DNA of 64,000 nucleotides from Stereocaulon alpinum (GCA_018257865.1 JAEUBA010000112.1:1-64000), one strand, 5' to 3'. Positions 21,881 to 33,270 are shown, counted from the stretch's first letter. Made by a program: numbers and translations. The notes: a model not told the origin generated them from the sequence alone.

Positions 21881-23830
21881 ATGAGCTCATCACAGTTTGT
21901 CCCACTGTCCTCACGGCCTACGGTTTTTCCGCCTGGGCAAAAGGAGTCCTTGAAGAGAAAATACGAAGCACTCTCGCGTTCAAAGTCCAGTTCAGGATCT
22001 TCTTCAGATTCATATAACGGACCGGCTGTTACCATTCGCGAGACCCGAGCGTCATTCCCCTCCCCAGCTCCAAAGCTTCGCTTGTACATCAAAGGAATTC
22101 CTTACCTATCTCCGAGCTTACCTCTTTGGCGCGAGTGCCTTGCGGAAGCAAAGTCTATCATTAAACAGGAAGAGCTTGACTTTGACAGCATAAGCCTAGA
22201 CATAGTCAAAGGAGCGGACGAAAAGCATTCAAAGCCAACGATTATGATAAGAGTGCCGGAGGGCACAGACAAGTCTCGCTGGCGCTCCATACTCATCACA
22301 ATAGGCCAAATGCTTCACGTGAAGAACTCGCTGAAGCTGCAAGTCATGATCATTGAGCCTGAGGTTGAAGAGCATGATAGAGCGTTCAGTATCGAAGCAA
22401 ATGACCCTCTGATGCATGTATGGCCTAGGAGCCTAAAGAAGCCGATATACAAACTAATTGAGGACATGGACTGGGTGGAGCTGTCTGTATGTAACTGGGG
22501 ACGTACTAGGGACTCAGCAAAACCTACTGTCCTTATAATCGTCGAAGAGGAGATAGAAGGGGCTTGGGACGAGGTATGCCGAAAGATTAGCGGCATATGT
22601 GCCGCGTCTGGACTGCCGAGTCTGCAGGTTGTTGTGGAGGAAGGGGAACTAACGGGGGCGTTCAAGGCGGAAGATGCTGGACACAAACAGGGCTATCAGT
22701 CATATGAGGAAAATATTCCAATGGGCCATTCAATTGGTGTAGAGGAAAAAGGCGCTGGAACACTTGGAGGATACCTCAACCTTGTTGACCCCAAAAACCC
22801 CGCAAATAAGACCACGGTCTTCTTGACGAGTTGGCACGTGGTACGCCCCTCAGACACTAAGTTGCCAGTTGGTACGTATCACTATTTCATACCTGGATTG
22901 TGGTGAATACTGACCAGATCTAGAATGGGATAACGGACCTCGTAAATATGGGGAGTGGCCGAAGGGTATATCCAACGTCATACAGTCTCCAGCCCGCTCT
23001 GATGTTGCTTCGGGAATCGCATACCATTTAGCTGCGATCGAAACCTTCAAGAGCAGTGCAACTTGGCATATACTAGAATCGAAAGTCAGGGACGGCACGG
23101 CCGATGATGACCAGCGGGATTTGTTCGCACGCCGAATTCAAAGTGTAAAAAACTTACAAGACCAAGTGGATTACCTCCATTTTATCGACAACAAGGCCTC
23201 GTTAAGGTTGGGGCAATGCAAAATGGCATCAGGATATAGGAAAGCACATCTAGCCAATTCGGATGAAGGCGTCAAAGGCTCCTATGCTCTTAATTGGGCT
23301 ATTGGTGAGGTAGCTAGGGAGAGGATCGGAGGAAACTTGGTAAGTAAAACATCGGACCTCTTATACGCCATTCATGCTGAGTATTTATACAGTTGCCCAC
23401 CCAAGATGCATTGGACCAAGCGGGTGGTATGGAAAGATTCTCACTCGAGGGCAAAACCCATTGTACCGGCGTCAGCACCTTGCACGCCGGCCTAGACGTT
23501 TTCAAAGTTGCACGGACTACTGGTCTCACCGTTGGAGCGATAGAACCACTTTCAACGTATGTGAGAGTTACAAAACCGTCAAACAGCAAACAGAAGGCGC
23601 CTATACGGAGGACTCTGGATACTTATGCAGTCCGGGGCTTGTACGAAACGCTCTTCAACAAGGGTGGAGACTCCGGAGCATGGATCCTAGACCCACGAGG
23701 AAAGCTTGTGGCTCTTCTTTGGGGTTGCTGCGAGAGCAGTGGTCATGGTTACTTTACGCCCATCCAACTTGTCATCGACGACATTGAGAAATCTACAGGA
23801 AAGAAGGTTGAGATGTATCAGGGCCATTAA
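21881..23830 (+). CDS. Trypsin-like serine protease-fold protein with duplicated N-terminal module
   Basis: Exons 21,881-22,871, 22,924-23,339 and 23,393-23,830 give 614 residues; the introns (52 and 53 nt) have GTACGT..TAG and GTAAGT..CAG ends and fit phase. The C-terminal part has a chymotrypsin-like signature: TSWHVV (His 319) as the likely catalytic His and GGDSGAW (Ser 563) as the nucleophile region. The catalytic Asp is not obvious by eye. The N-terminal third is Ser-rich and then holds two similar units: KPTIMIRVPE at 118 pairs with KPTVLIIVEE at 214, and LKLQVMIIE at 151 pairs with LQVVVEE at 248, with the same internal spacing. No signal peptide, so it is probably intracellular. Substrate and role unknown. 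Confidence 0.75.
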
Positions 23831-24926
23831 GCGTCGCCTATAGTATCCTGTTGAATCTGCAAATGTTTCACATGGCGTAAGGCGGGAAGCTTGCCCGCAA
23901 GCACCAGCTGCTCGGCAGCACCATTCAGTCCTCCTCAACCCTCAAACCCAAACCATCCAATTCCGCCTTCATCCATCTCAAAAATAGATGCCTAATATCT
24001 CCCCTAGTCGTGCCTAGTCGTATACACAAAAGTCGATTCAAATACATCAGAACTTACGAACCATTTCGCCCGCTGGCCACCATACAAATACCCCCTCGGC
24101 ACAGCACAACAACCTCCAACCGGCCTTTCGTAACGCGCCAATACCAGAATCTAGCAAGGCTACAGGCTTCCTACATTACGAGATCAAGAGCTAGGACTAC
24201 ACGCACTACAGATTAGGGTTCGCCTATCACTTGCCGCTTCTATTCTCATCCTTGCGGCTCCAAGCTAGGCTCTGCAGCCTTGTTGTGCGTCTCGAGGCGG
24301 ATAGTACACTAGCAACTTTACTGGAACTATTTGCCGTCGCCTCCGACAATGACGGTGGGGATTAGGAGAGCGAAGGCTAAGGAGACGGTCTGGGAGCGGG
24401 TCAGCGAGCTCGAGTACGGGCTATGCTAGGAAATTTAGACGTGATGCGTTGGTCTGATGTGCGCTCTTTTGCTACCCTACGGCTTGACAGCGTCAGTCTA
24501 TTGCAGTTGTATCTCGAATGGAAGCCTGTGTATAAGGCTGCATATGCGTGTTGACCTTAATCAAATATATTGATCTCATTCCATCCCATACGAAGCTATT
24601 TGGTTTCATTAGTGCGTATGTCAATTTCGTATGCTTGCCACAGAACAGTCTGCTATGGCATACAAGCGTATTTTTGGACATTGGACAGGAGATGAACAAG
24701 TCATGATCGACGTTTTCACAATTTTCATCTGGGTGCGCTAATTCTAACAGGCTTCCGAATAGCTTAAAGCCAGCGAATGTATGGCTCTCAGTTGATGGAT
24801 GCATACAGCACTGTGTTTACATCTTTGAGCACATATCGAGGCCAGCAAGAATCCAACGTTCAGCGGATCATAGTCCAACTACTTTTCCGCCTCCTCGGTC
24901 CCTGCGGTGGTGTCATAGTTGACATT
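23831..24926. other. Intergenic between convergent genes
   Basis: The region separates the protease-like gene (+) from the oxygenase gene (-), so it should hold both 3' ends. A 68-codon open frame at 24,010-24,216 is Arg/Thr-rich with no recognised domain and is not called. Confidence 0.4.
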
Positions 24927-26534
24927 CTATCCTTCACGGAGCTCTGTCCTGACCTTGGCGTCGAACCTAGGCACCGTGACCAGAATAGCTGCTGTAGAGT
25001 AATGCCACGCTATGCTCGGCTGATTGCCATACTTCACGAATCTAATCAGTAAGGATTTGGCCAATTATTAACAGCTTGCACGTACCGCTAGATGAACAAG
25101 AGCGATCTCTTGATGTCCTGGTCCGCCGAACCAGTGAATATCCTTTCGCCAGTTCGACCTCCATGCGTCGGTTACGATCTCTCGCACGCTTTGACTTTCG
25201 TCATGGCCGCCTTCCTCACTTATCTGGATTCCATGGAGCCCAGTAGCTACCAGTTCAGCGTTGAATGCTTCATCGTTAGAGTCGACTTCGAAGTCGCTAC
25301 CACGTTCGTCTTCGAGGTCTTCGAGGTCTTCCATTACGGCGTGCATCCGAACGGTGAGACCCAAGTGATAAAAAATGGCATAGTAGATTGCGTCGAGACC
25401 TTTCAAAGCCATCGGGAGACGCTCTCTGTGGTAGTCCGAGGTGTGAGCATATGCATGTCGACAATAGAACCCTAGAGTACCGCCTAGATTGAGGAACGAT
25501 ATCAGCAGATGAGTTCCGAAGACAAGCTTCAGGGACTGACCGTCCTTCATAAATGCTGGCGAGGCTAGAGCCTCTTTAATTCGATGGTAAAGGACCGTGG
25601 AACCTAGATCATGTGTTGACAAGTCTCGCATTATGCCGCCAACTCGCTCGTGGACATAGAGGTTGTATGTCAAGGTGATACGGTGACCAGTCTTGACCTC
25701 TTTCACCTCATGCTCACAGTCGCTGTAGAATGCTGCCCACTGAATGCTCTGATCGTCTTCTGTATGACCCTTGTTGCTCCAATCCCATTCTACGTGACGG
25801 CCACAATGGGCCACACGCAGTTGTCCACCTTGATGGGCATTTGGAAGGCAGACGACCAGGGAGCCAAATTGAGTAGCTCCACGAGGAGTGTCAACGTGGG
25901 GACGGAACTTCCCCGACGGGCCAGAGTAGACCTTTCGGGTGATCAGTTAGAATACTGTCCATACGTTGTGTGGTAGACATACGTTGAGTTTGTAGAGTTC
26001 TGCGATGACTCCCAGATGCTCTTCCCAGATAAATTCAGTGTCTGTAAATGGCGTCGTGATTCCTGGTAGCAGACTTTCAGCAATGGCATTGATGATTCCG
26101 ACATCATGAGGGTGGAAATTAGTAGAGAATTGGTCGCTGTCAAGTTTGGCTGCCTTCCGATACGACTCGTCCAACACTTCTTCACCCTTCTTGCCGAACG
26201 TAGCTGGGGAACAGTCTTCTAGTAGCTCCATGATATCAGCTTGCCCCTTCGTTCCTTCGGCAGCTGGAGGGAGTGTCAATTTGCGAGTTGCTTTGCCCGA
26301 GGGAAGGTCCCAACGCAAGGTCACGGGGGGTGATATAAGTTGCTTTTTATTAGTAGTCACGCAGTCAAAGCGAGAGTCGTCACCAGCGACAATTGGAATT
26401 GATCCCCTACAGCTGAATGCAGACTTATGGGAAGACAAAGCACCGTGTATCTGGTCCAGGAAAGCTGTTTCCTCCACGTTCTCATCCTCTGAAACGGAGA
26501 GGGCCACTTCATCTTGGGAGCTAGACATAGTCAT
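24927..26534 (-). CDS. 2OG-Fe(II) oxygenase superfamily protein
   Basis: Four exons on the reverse strand: 26,534-25,983, 25,931-25,541, 25,483-25,086 and 25,031-24,927, giving 481 residues. Introns are 51, 57 and 54 nt; the 57-nt one (GTCAGT..TAG) has no stop and could be read through, but its removal joins KDG to GTLGFYC as expected for the family. Iron ligands are likely His 196 and Asp 198 (PHVDTPRG) and His 258 (CEHEV), with Arg 268 (GHR) ten residues on as the 2-oxoglutarate contact. The N-terminus is acidic and low-complexity. Such proteins are common in Pezizomycotina and are related to prolyl-4-hydroxylase-type domains; the substrate is unknown. The start is the first ATG (26,534). 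Confidence 0.8.
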
Positions 26535-27253
26535 TGAAGACAAGAGCAGAATTGTCACTCATGGAAAATTTATCTTGTATCTTGAATAAGGTAGAGGGTG
26601 AGCCTTGATGTATGTGAAAGTTCTCCGCGCCCTTGCTCGCGCCTGACCCCCTTACTTCGCTACCAGCAAAACATTCTCATACCTAGTTCTACGTACGTAC
26701 TCGGAGGTTAGCAAAACGTCCTATGCGCTGCTTAGGGGTTGAGGGCGAAACTTTGGAGCTCAACAAAACAAAAGACTGGACCTCGTGTAGCTCCCAGTGG
26801 GCAAGCCGTGATATCGACGTGCTATCGACGTGCAGCAATGAGTCACAGCCGCATCATCCACGACGCGATGTCACGTGCATCTGTGTGCTGATAAGGGGTG
26901 AACTTCAACGCATTCCAGTCACTGCTATTGGATGTTGGCTGCATGTCTAGGCTCTAAAAGCGTTCATGTCCGTTCTCACACGCGACCACGAAAATGGGCA
27001 CGCAAGAAAACGTCAGCTTTCTAGCCCAGAGAGTGAACGGTGACTGAATCCAACGATCTGCAACGCCCCCTCGGTAGCAGCGTCACTCTGCATCTCCAGC
27101 CGTCCGGGGGACTTGGAATTCGTATTTCAAGAACAAATTGCAAGCCTCGATTCCTTCACGACTGCTTCTGTACAGCAATACTGAGCGGGCCAGAGCCGAT
27201 CTGCAGAAACGTTGTGCATGACTTATACGGAGTAAGGTAGGTAGCAACTTAGG
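26535..27253. other. Intergenic upstream of oxygenase gene
   Basis: This contains the promoter of the reverse-strand oxygenase. A GTCACGTG E-box-like site lies near 26,870. A 75-codon frame at 26,723-26,950 has no homology that I recognise and is not called. Confidence 0.35.
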
Positions 27254-27255
27254 TA

Positions 27256-27283
27256 TCCCTTTGACCGGCAGAAAAGCACACCC
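27256..27283 (+). repeat. MITE left terminal inverted repeat
   Basis: 28 bp, perfect partner at 27,732-27,759 on the other strand. The match extends through the flanking TA. Confidence 0.9.
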
Positions 27284-27731
27284 TGCGGGAACTAAGCCCT
27301 ATAGGGCTGTGTATGCTGCTGAGGAGTCTCATCATGATTTTCTGGGTGGGTGGCCCCTAAATAAGGCGCCTAAACCAGCTACTACAGCGGGTTAGTACCG
27401 TAATAATGCGGATCCCTAGGGTAACTTTAGGGCCTAGGTCCCAGGATGGTTCCAGGGTACTTAGATATCGAATCTTAAGGTAAAAAGCGTCTGATTTACA
27501 AGCTTTGCCCCCGGTGCAGACTTCATACATTTAGCTAGATAATCCGGCGGAGATAAATTAAGATGGCAATAGTTATATATATTAATTTTGGTAGGAATCG
27601 CTGCAAAATTGATATATCTATGCATATCATAACTATTGTTTACTTTCTTAATTTAGCGCCAAAAATCGAGGACTAGCGCCGGAGGTCGGTGTTTATACAC
27701 GTACTAGCACCTAATCGGGTTTAGATCTGGG

Positions 27732-27759
27732 GGGTGTGCTTTTCTGCCGGTCAAAGGGA
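27732..27759 (-). repeat. MITE right terminal inverted repeat
   Basis: 28 bp, exact reverse complement of 27,256-27,283. Confidence 0.9.
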
Positions 27760-27761
27760 TA

Positions 27762-28101
27762 GAGTGCCAAGACCCTGTTTGGCGGAAACGACAGGAGTGT
27801 AGATTTATCATATATCTTGGCAGACGTTCCACCCATCACACAAGTGCAATGGCTTCTAAAGCCTGCATGCTTTCTTCCCTCGACTGGCGAGAGAGTCCTG
27901 TCAGCCATAGGGGCCCCATATCTCTCCACGCAATGTGATACTACCCCAGGTGTGACAACCTTGACAGCTTCGAACATACTTTCGTTGCAGCTACGTCATT
28001 CAATCGGCGGCGATGCCGACTCTTCCATTCGCCATGCGTGAATCTCTAGTATTCTACAGGCGACCTACACCTTTACTAGCCAGCGCGTGGCTTAGAGCAC
28101 T
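27762..28101. other. Upstream region of aldo/keto reductase
   Basis: 340 bases between the MITE and the reductase start. No motif stands out. The MITE ends only 340 bases from the ATG, so it may lie in or near the promoter. Confidence 0.4.
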
Positions 28102-29162
28102 ATGGCACCAGAGCCCAATTCTGCAGTTAAGGTGGTCTTTGGGGCCATGACCATTGGCAATGGCCAGGAACAATCCCGAGTCAGCGACCTCTCCGAAGCC
28201 GGCAAGATCCTCGACATCTTCCAATCCTACGGTCACAACGAAGTCGACACCTCTCGCTACTATGGTAGTGGCACGTCCGAAGAATATCTTGGGAAGCTCA
28301 ATTGGCAAGAGAGGGGTATTGTCATGGACACAAAATTCTATCCCACTGTGGGAAAGAATATGGACCAAGATCAGTGGACACACAGACCTGAGCATTTGCG
28401 TGAGAATCTGAAACGCTCGCTCAAGGCGCTGAATGCGAAGAAGATCGACATGTGGTATCTACACGGGCCGGACAGGACAACGCCTTATGTTGATACCATG
28501 CGTGAAGTCAACAATCTACACAAAGAAGGCTATTTTGACAAGTTCGCAATCTCAAACTACATGGCGTGGGAGGTGGCCCAAATCTGCGAGATGTGCGAGG
28601 CACATGGCTGGGTTAAGCCCGTTGTGTACCAAGGCATTTACAACGCGCTCAACCGGACTGTCGAAGCTGAACTATTCCCCTGCCTACGCCACTACGGAAT
28701 GGGCTACTACGCGTACAATCCACTCGGTGGTGGCTTCTTCACTGGTGCCTTTACGCGAGATACAGAGGTTGAGAAAGGGTCTAGATTCGATCCGGAGAAG
28801 TGGCAAGGCAAGATGTACAGGGCGAAATACTTCAAGGACGAATACTTTGAGGCTCTTGATATTATCAAGCCGGCAGCAGAGAGACATGGTCTTACAATGG
28901 CGGAGGTGGCACTACGGTGGATGACGCACCACTCGCAGCTGGGTAAGAAGTATCCAGATGCTATATTGATTGGGGCAAGCAGGTAAGTGACAGGCAGGTC
29001 TCTCAAAATATGGAAGTTGCGGCTGATGTTTGAGTCAGCACGAAGCATATCGAACAGAATCTAATTGACTTGGACAAAGGACCACTGCCGGATGATGTTG
29101 TAAGAGCCTTAGACGAGGCTTGGGAGAAGGTGAGACCCGTGACGAGTAGATACTGGCACTAG
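28102..29162 (+). CDS. Aldo/keto reductase, AKR7 (aflatoxin-aldehyde reductase) type
   Basis: Exons 28,102-28,982 and 29,039-29,162 with a 56-nt intron (GTAAGT..CAG) give 334 residues, the usual AKR7 length. The catalytic tetrad is visible: Asp 49 and Tyr 54 in EVDTSRYYG, Lys 78 in DTKFYP and His 121 in WYLHGPD. The C-terminal NADPH-binding block follows, with IGASR split by the intron and continuing STKHIEQNL. These cytosolic enzymes reduce aldehydes with NADPH. The extended C-terminal exon restores the family's end (TSRYWH). The substrate is unknown. Confidence 0.92.
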
Positions 29163-30610
29163 GGACTCAATTGCGGTATATTTTCTACAAGACTATGTTC
29201 ACATCATAGTTTATTTGATAATCAGATAACCTTGTGCCTCGTCCATATTTTGCTTACGTCCAAATTTGAAAAACCTCCATCAATTCACGAACAGCAACTT
29301 CTCCAATCAAACAGGGAACAAGGGGATTGAGAGTTCCTTCATCAGGTCTCTAGACAAGCTCATACATAGGAGCTTTTCCTCACAAGAGTCGTTAACAATT
29401 TTAAGACCCAAAATCATGATCATTGGCTACGCGATTTTGCGTAGCGCCCTTTGGCTATTGTCTTTGTCGACGAAGCTGTCAGACAGACGATTGCGGCATT
29501 GAATTCGGAGAGTATGGAACTTCTGGTCCACCGGTTTGGCGTTGACGGACTGTATTGCTTTTCAAGTCCGCACGGACTTGAAAACATGATATGCCAGCAG
29601 GCTTTCTGTCTATGGCTTTGACAAGGCTATCAAGTCCCTCTATCACTGTCACCTGATAAACGAACGGCCTGGAGCTCCATGACATGTTGTAACCATCCAC
29701 GTCCAAAGCTTCATCATCATTATCGAACAAGACCGTAAAGTGGTAAAAGCCAATGAGCACCGTAAGTACCATTCAACTACACTAATGGAGCCGAAATTGA
29801 GATAGCGCAGGGAGATACTGTTCGAAAGCAGGGGAATTTGCGGCGTAACGTTGCACAAAACGCGAGGATCAGGCTCCAGTCAACGGACAATGGCTTGATG
29901 GAAGTCCTGGATCAATTGTACTTATATGCCAAGGAGGGTAGTTACAAGAATCTAGTCAAGTCTGCGAGCCTTTAGTATTGATTGACGATGATCGAGAGGT
30001 AATAGTCTCCATGTCTGAGGGAAAGTACCCCTAGAGCCTGTAGCTTTACGCAGAGAGATACTCATCCATCTCTGGCAACTCCTAGCGGCATTTGAGATCG
30101 TTTTCCTAGTGAATGTAACGTCCTCGCGCATAGTATCACGACATAAATGTTTGTTAATGTCAGAGTTAGGAACCGGGGTGTTGAAAACGGGATATGCCAT
30201 TGACGCCGCAGAAGGTCAAGCGTACCATTATGGAGGGAAGAGGTAATGGATGAACCCGGACATACTAGCCGTGACTTAAAGTAGAACAATCTTACTTATG
30301 AGAATTGCAGCTCATATCTCCTCTAGAAAGGAAATCTTAGAAGCACGTAATGACAACAGCTTGGAAGTACTTTGTAGTAGTCTCACGCTAGCAGGGGTAG
30401 TGCGGTTGCCTGATGTTGCCTTGTAGCGGGCAATAAAACCCATGGGACCAAACAAGTACATTCTCCGAGCACGCCAGCCTTTCAAGCCTTGCTTTGATTT
30501 CCAACTCATCTCATCCCCCTAAACAAAGTCCTGCGGCATCTCTGGAGAACAGCCCACTTCAGCCAGTCGTCAAGACTGATACGTGCTCTGAACTCGATAC
30601 TTCCTTGATC
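29163..30610. other. Intergenic with possible reverse-strand gene relic
   Basis: About 1.4 kb without a clear gene. The reverse strand between 29,480 and 30,290 has several overlapping short frames that look partly protein-like but switch frame and contain stops, so a decayed gene is possible. A perfect 12-bp-arm palindrome lies at 29,559-29,584. Confidence 0.35.
29559..29584. repeat. Perfect hairpin, 12-bp arms with 2-nt centre
   Basis: Arm ttttcaagtccg (29,559-29,570), centre ca, arm cggacttgaaaa (29,573-29,584). No matching element end was found nearby. It could form a strong stem in RNA or be a short transposon footprint or binding site. Confidence 0.85.
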
Positions 30611-32648
30611 ATGGCGCCGGCCCTTACTCCTGGTTGGCGTAAAGATAGAGTCCTCGATGGACCTTACTCAAAGGAAATTCAGCGCTTCGATGCGCTAGTG
30701 GCTTCTATAGACGATGGTACTATTCTCTTTATGGGAGGGTTTTTTTGGGAGGAACCACATTTTGGCCATGAAGTCTATGAGTTGCGTAGGTCATCCGAGC
30801 ATGTAGCAACTGAGGGACAACCTGAGATAGTCACATGGTCGGTCCAGCCTGTGCAAACACGTACGCCGGGCCCGGAATTTAGGTACGGCAATGCCTACGT
30901 AACGCTCAGCAAAATATTCGTTATATATGGTAGTTCCGGTGAATTTGATGGGAACGATGCACTTTTTGCTTTGGATCTTGGCACGTATATTTCCATGCGC
31001 CAGAGAAGGCATAAGACTCATATGGCACTCCATAGATCGGCTCGAATGGTCAAGGTATTGCCCCAAGAAGAAACCGCCAGCGAGATTTCTACATACCATG
31101 AGTGGCGTTGGCTCTACGCTCTACGTATTTGGAGGTCGAACTTTCGAGGGGCAGTATCTAAATGACGTCTCCACATTTGATTTACACAGAGTCGATGATG
31201 GCTGGCATTTTCTTCCCGTACATGGTTCAGTGCCCGCACCAAGAAGTGGTCACACAATGGTGGTACATGGGGAGGAGATTTACATGTGCGTTTGTCACCT
31301 AAGATAGCGTACAGCAAGCTCATCGCTTTCAGGTTTGGCGGTGGGAATGCTAAAGGATCCTTCAAAGATCTCTGGGTTTTTGCCGTAGCAACGAATTCCT
31401 GGACCGAGCTCAAGCCTAACGGCCATCAACCTCGAGAACGGATGGGACACTCAGCAGCTATCGTCCACGGTGTCATGTACGTTTGTGGGGGAATAATTAG
31501 GACGAATGAGCATTGGAAGGAGATCCGCTATATGGAGGCTTATCACATTGCAAAAAATTGCTGGTACGAAGTCTGTGAAGACCTTTCAGTCCCGCGATGT
31601 GGGTGGGGCGCCAAGATGACAGTATCTGGTACGAATATCGTAATCTTTGGGGGCGAGTGGGACCACTTGGGATGGGTTTATCCTGTTGCCGGTTCCGAGT
31701 CGTGGATCTATACATTGGACACAAGTAAGATAGACTTCGATCAGCAACCGCCAGATAGCATGGATACAATTGAGATCGACTTTGATCAGCAACCGCCAGA
31801 TAGCATGGATACAATTGAGATCGACTTTGATCAGCAACAGCCCGACAACTCAGCACTCATTCAAGCATTGGATCAGTCCGAAGACTGGACGCAGGCTCGG
31901 TATTTGACTAGGTATCGTGATTCGGTCAGTCTAGCCACCGAGGCTACAAACGTGAGCCAGGTGAATTACTCCGGGATATGTATTAGTCTTGTGACTCTAC
32001 TGACTAGTATCGTCGTCAAGTCCCAAATGGTCATCACAAGTCTACAGCTTGACCTCTATTTTGCAAAGCCAAATCAATATCGTCAAACCAGCCGGGAAGC
32101 ACGACTTGACACGCAAGCAGACGGGAACTTCATGTCTGAGACTCTCGTAGACTTTCTTGGTCACGAAGTGAGACCCTACACTGGCAGACGATTCAACACT
32201 GCTAGTGGTGATGTCACCCCGATAGGAGAAGTGTCAGTCTTCTTCCAATGGCAGGAGTCAGCCAGATTGAGAAAAAAACGGTTTCTCGTCCTTCCCGATA
32301 CTGGCAGTTTGCCCTGCGACATCATTCTCGGCATCAATTTTATAAGCGAATTCCAGGTCTACCTGTTCAATAATAACCTTTTGGTACTAGCCTTGGCAAA
32401 CTTGACTCCTAGTAAGGCTCTGCTAATCGTAATTGAATGATGCTGCTAATATCGGCTATGGTAAAGCCGAAAAGCAACGAATTCGCGACACAGCAGACCA
32501 GCAGGAGCAGCAACGGAAGGATGAGGAGAAGGCTGAAGCAGACGAGAATCGAGCGAAGCGTGATATTAAGCGGCAAGAATTGCAACAGGCTCGACAGCAG
32601 CAGCAACAGCGGCAAGGAGGGGAAAGCTCAGCATCTGCTGGAGGATGA
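30611..32648 (+). CDS. Kelch-repeat protein fused to a retropepsin-like domain and a C-terminal coiled coil
   Basis: Proposed exons: 30,611-30,984, 31,016-31,285, 31,333-32,411 and 32,467-32,648 (634 residues). Introns at 31,286-31,332 (47 nt, GTGCGT..CAG) and 32,412-32,466 (55 nt, GTAAGG, CTAAT branch, AAG) are normal; the first gap is only 31 nt and may be a frameshift. Residues about 20-340 hold kelch blades (VFGG, MYVCGG, IVIFGGEWD). Three copies of a 15-residue repeat start at residue 348. Residues about 470-560 match a retropepsin-like fold: LDTQADGNFMS (Asp 474, DTQ in place of DTG) and later DIILGINFI. The last 60 residues are Glu/Lys/Arg/Gln-rich. Likely a scaffold with a possibly inactive protease domain. 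Confidence 0.65.
30985..31015 (+). other. 31-nt gap in kelch gene: very short intron or frameshift
   Basis: The frame before it ends in kelch sequence (FALDLGT) and the frame after it resumes with LIWHSI, the expected next blade. The gap starts GTATAT and ends AAG, but 31 nt is shorter than usual fungal introns. Read through, the downstream frame is lost within 150 bases. Confidence 0.5.
31730..31840 (+). repeat. 45-bp tandem repeat, 2.5 copies in kelch gene
   Basis: Units at 31,730-31,774 and 31,775-31,819 and a partial third from 31,820. They encode I-D-F-D-Q-Q-P-P-D-S-M-D-T-I-E. The first two differ at only a few bases, so the duplication is recent and the copy number may vary among strains. 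Confidence 0.9.
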
Positions 32649-33270
32649 TGGATGCTTCACATGGAGTGGCGAGTGGATGACATACACCACACGAGCCGGA
32701 TGAGTTGCTCAATTAAAAGGGCTGTTTTCAAGGTCGCCGTTTCGAACTCGCCTACCTCCTATTCAGGATGTAATTCTTGTTCAAGCTCAAGCAATCGGAA
32801 CCGGCTCTATTTTGACAGTCTACAATGCTTAAGTCAAGTCAAAAGCTATCTAGGAACATCCATATCAAGCATTCGAAGACACATCAGTATCATGCCACTT
32901 GATGCCACCCAATACCCGCATAAATACATACCAGGCGAGGCCCCTCCCCATCAATGAACTCCATACTGAAAATCCCTTCGCAAATATCTACCAACAACCC
33001 TCCAACGTCTACTGAAGAATCCAAAGTCACCCGACCGTTCCCACCGCACCGTACAATACCCACGCCATAAATGACAGGGACACCAACGACCACTACAAGA
33101 GAAAAGGCAATCTAGAAGGCAGGTATTCATGTCGCTAACCTTACGATTCATATAGGTACACAGCCCCACGCGCGCCATCTTCACCCTCCAACCCCATCTC
33201 ATCCCTCCCCCGTCTCACACAACCTCTCCAGAAGTACAATACCTACCCCGTCCAACCCACAAGTCCAACC
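32649..33270. other. Intergenic, C-rich
   Basis: No gene seen. From about 33,180 the + strand becomes very C-rich, continuing into the 3' end of the next gene on the reverse strand. Confidence 0.4.

Larger units (their letters stand above)
27254..27761. mobile_element. MITE with 28-bp perfect terminal inverted repeats and TA target duplication
   Basis: The left end at 27,256-27,283 (tccctttgaccggcag... ending acaccc) is the exact reverse complement of 27,732-27,759. The element is flanked by TA on both sides (27,254-27,255 and 27,760-27,761), as in Tc1/mariner-type DNA transposons. Its 508 bases contain no transposase frame. The interior folds back: 'aaattaaga..caatagttat' near 27,553-27,575 pairs with the strand near 27,625-27,655. 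It lies in the intergenic space upstream of the aldo/keto reductase. Confidence 0.9.

Noticed and set aside
24010..24216. Small Arg/Thr-rich forward frame
   Set aside because: No upstream context, no domain and skewed composition; not supportable as a gene.
30494..30610. N-terminal extension of the kelch protein
   Set aside because: It begins at a non-ATG codon; the first ATG in frame is 30,611 and the upstream residues are not kelch-like.
16500..33000. Secondary-metabolite cluster (FAD oxidoreductase, oxygenase, reductase, haloperoxidase)
   Set aside because: No PKS, NRPS, terpene or DMATS backbone gene is present and the genes are far apart, so clustering is not supported within this window.
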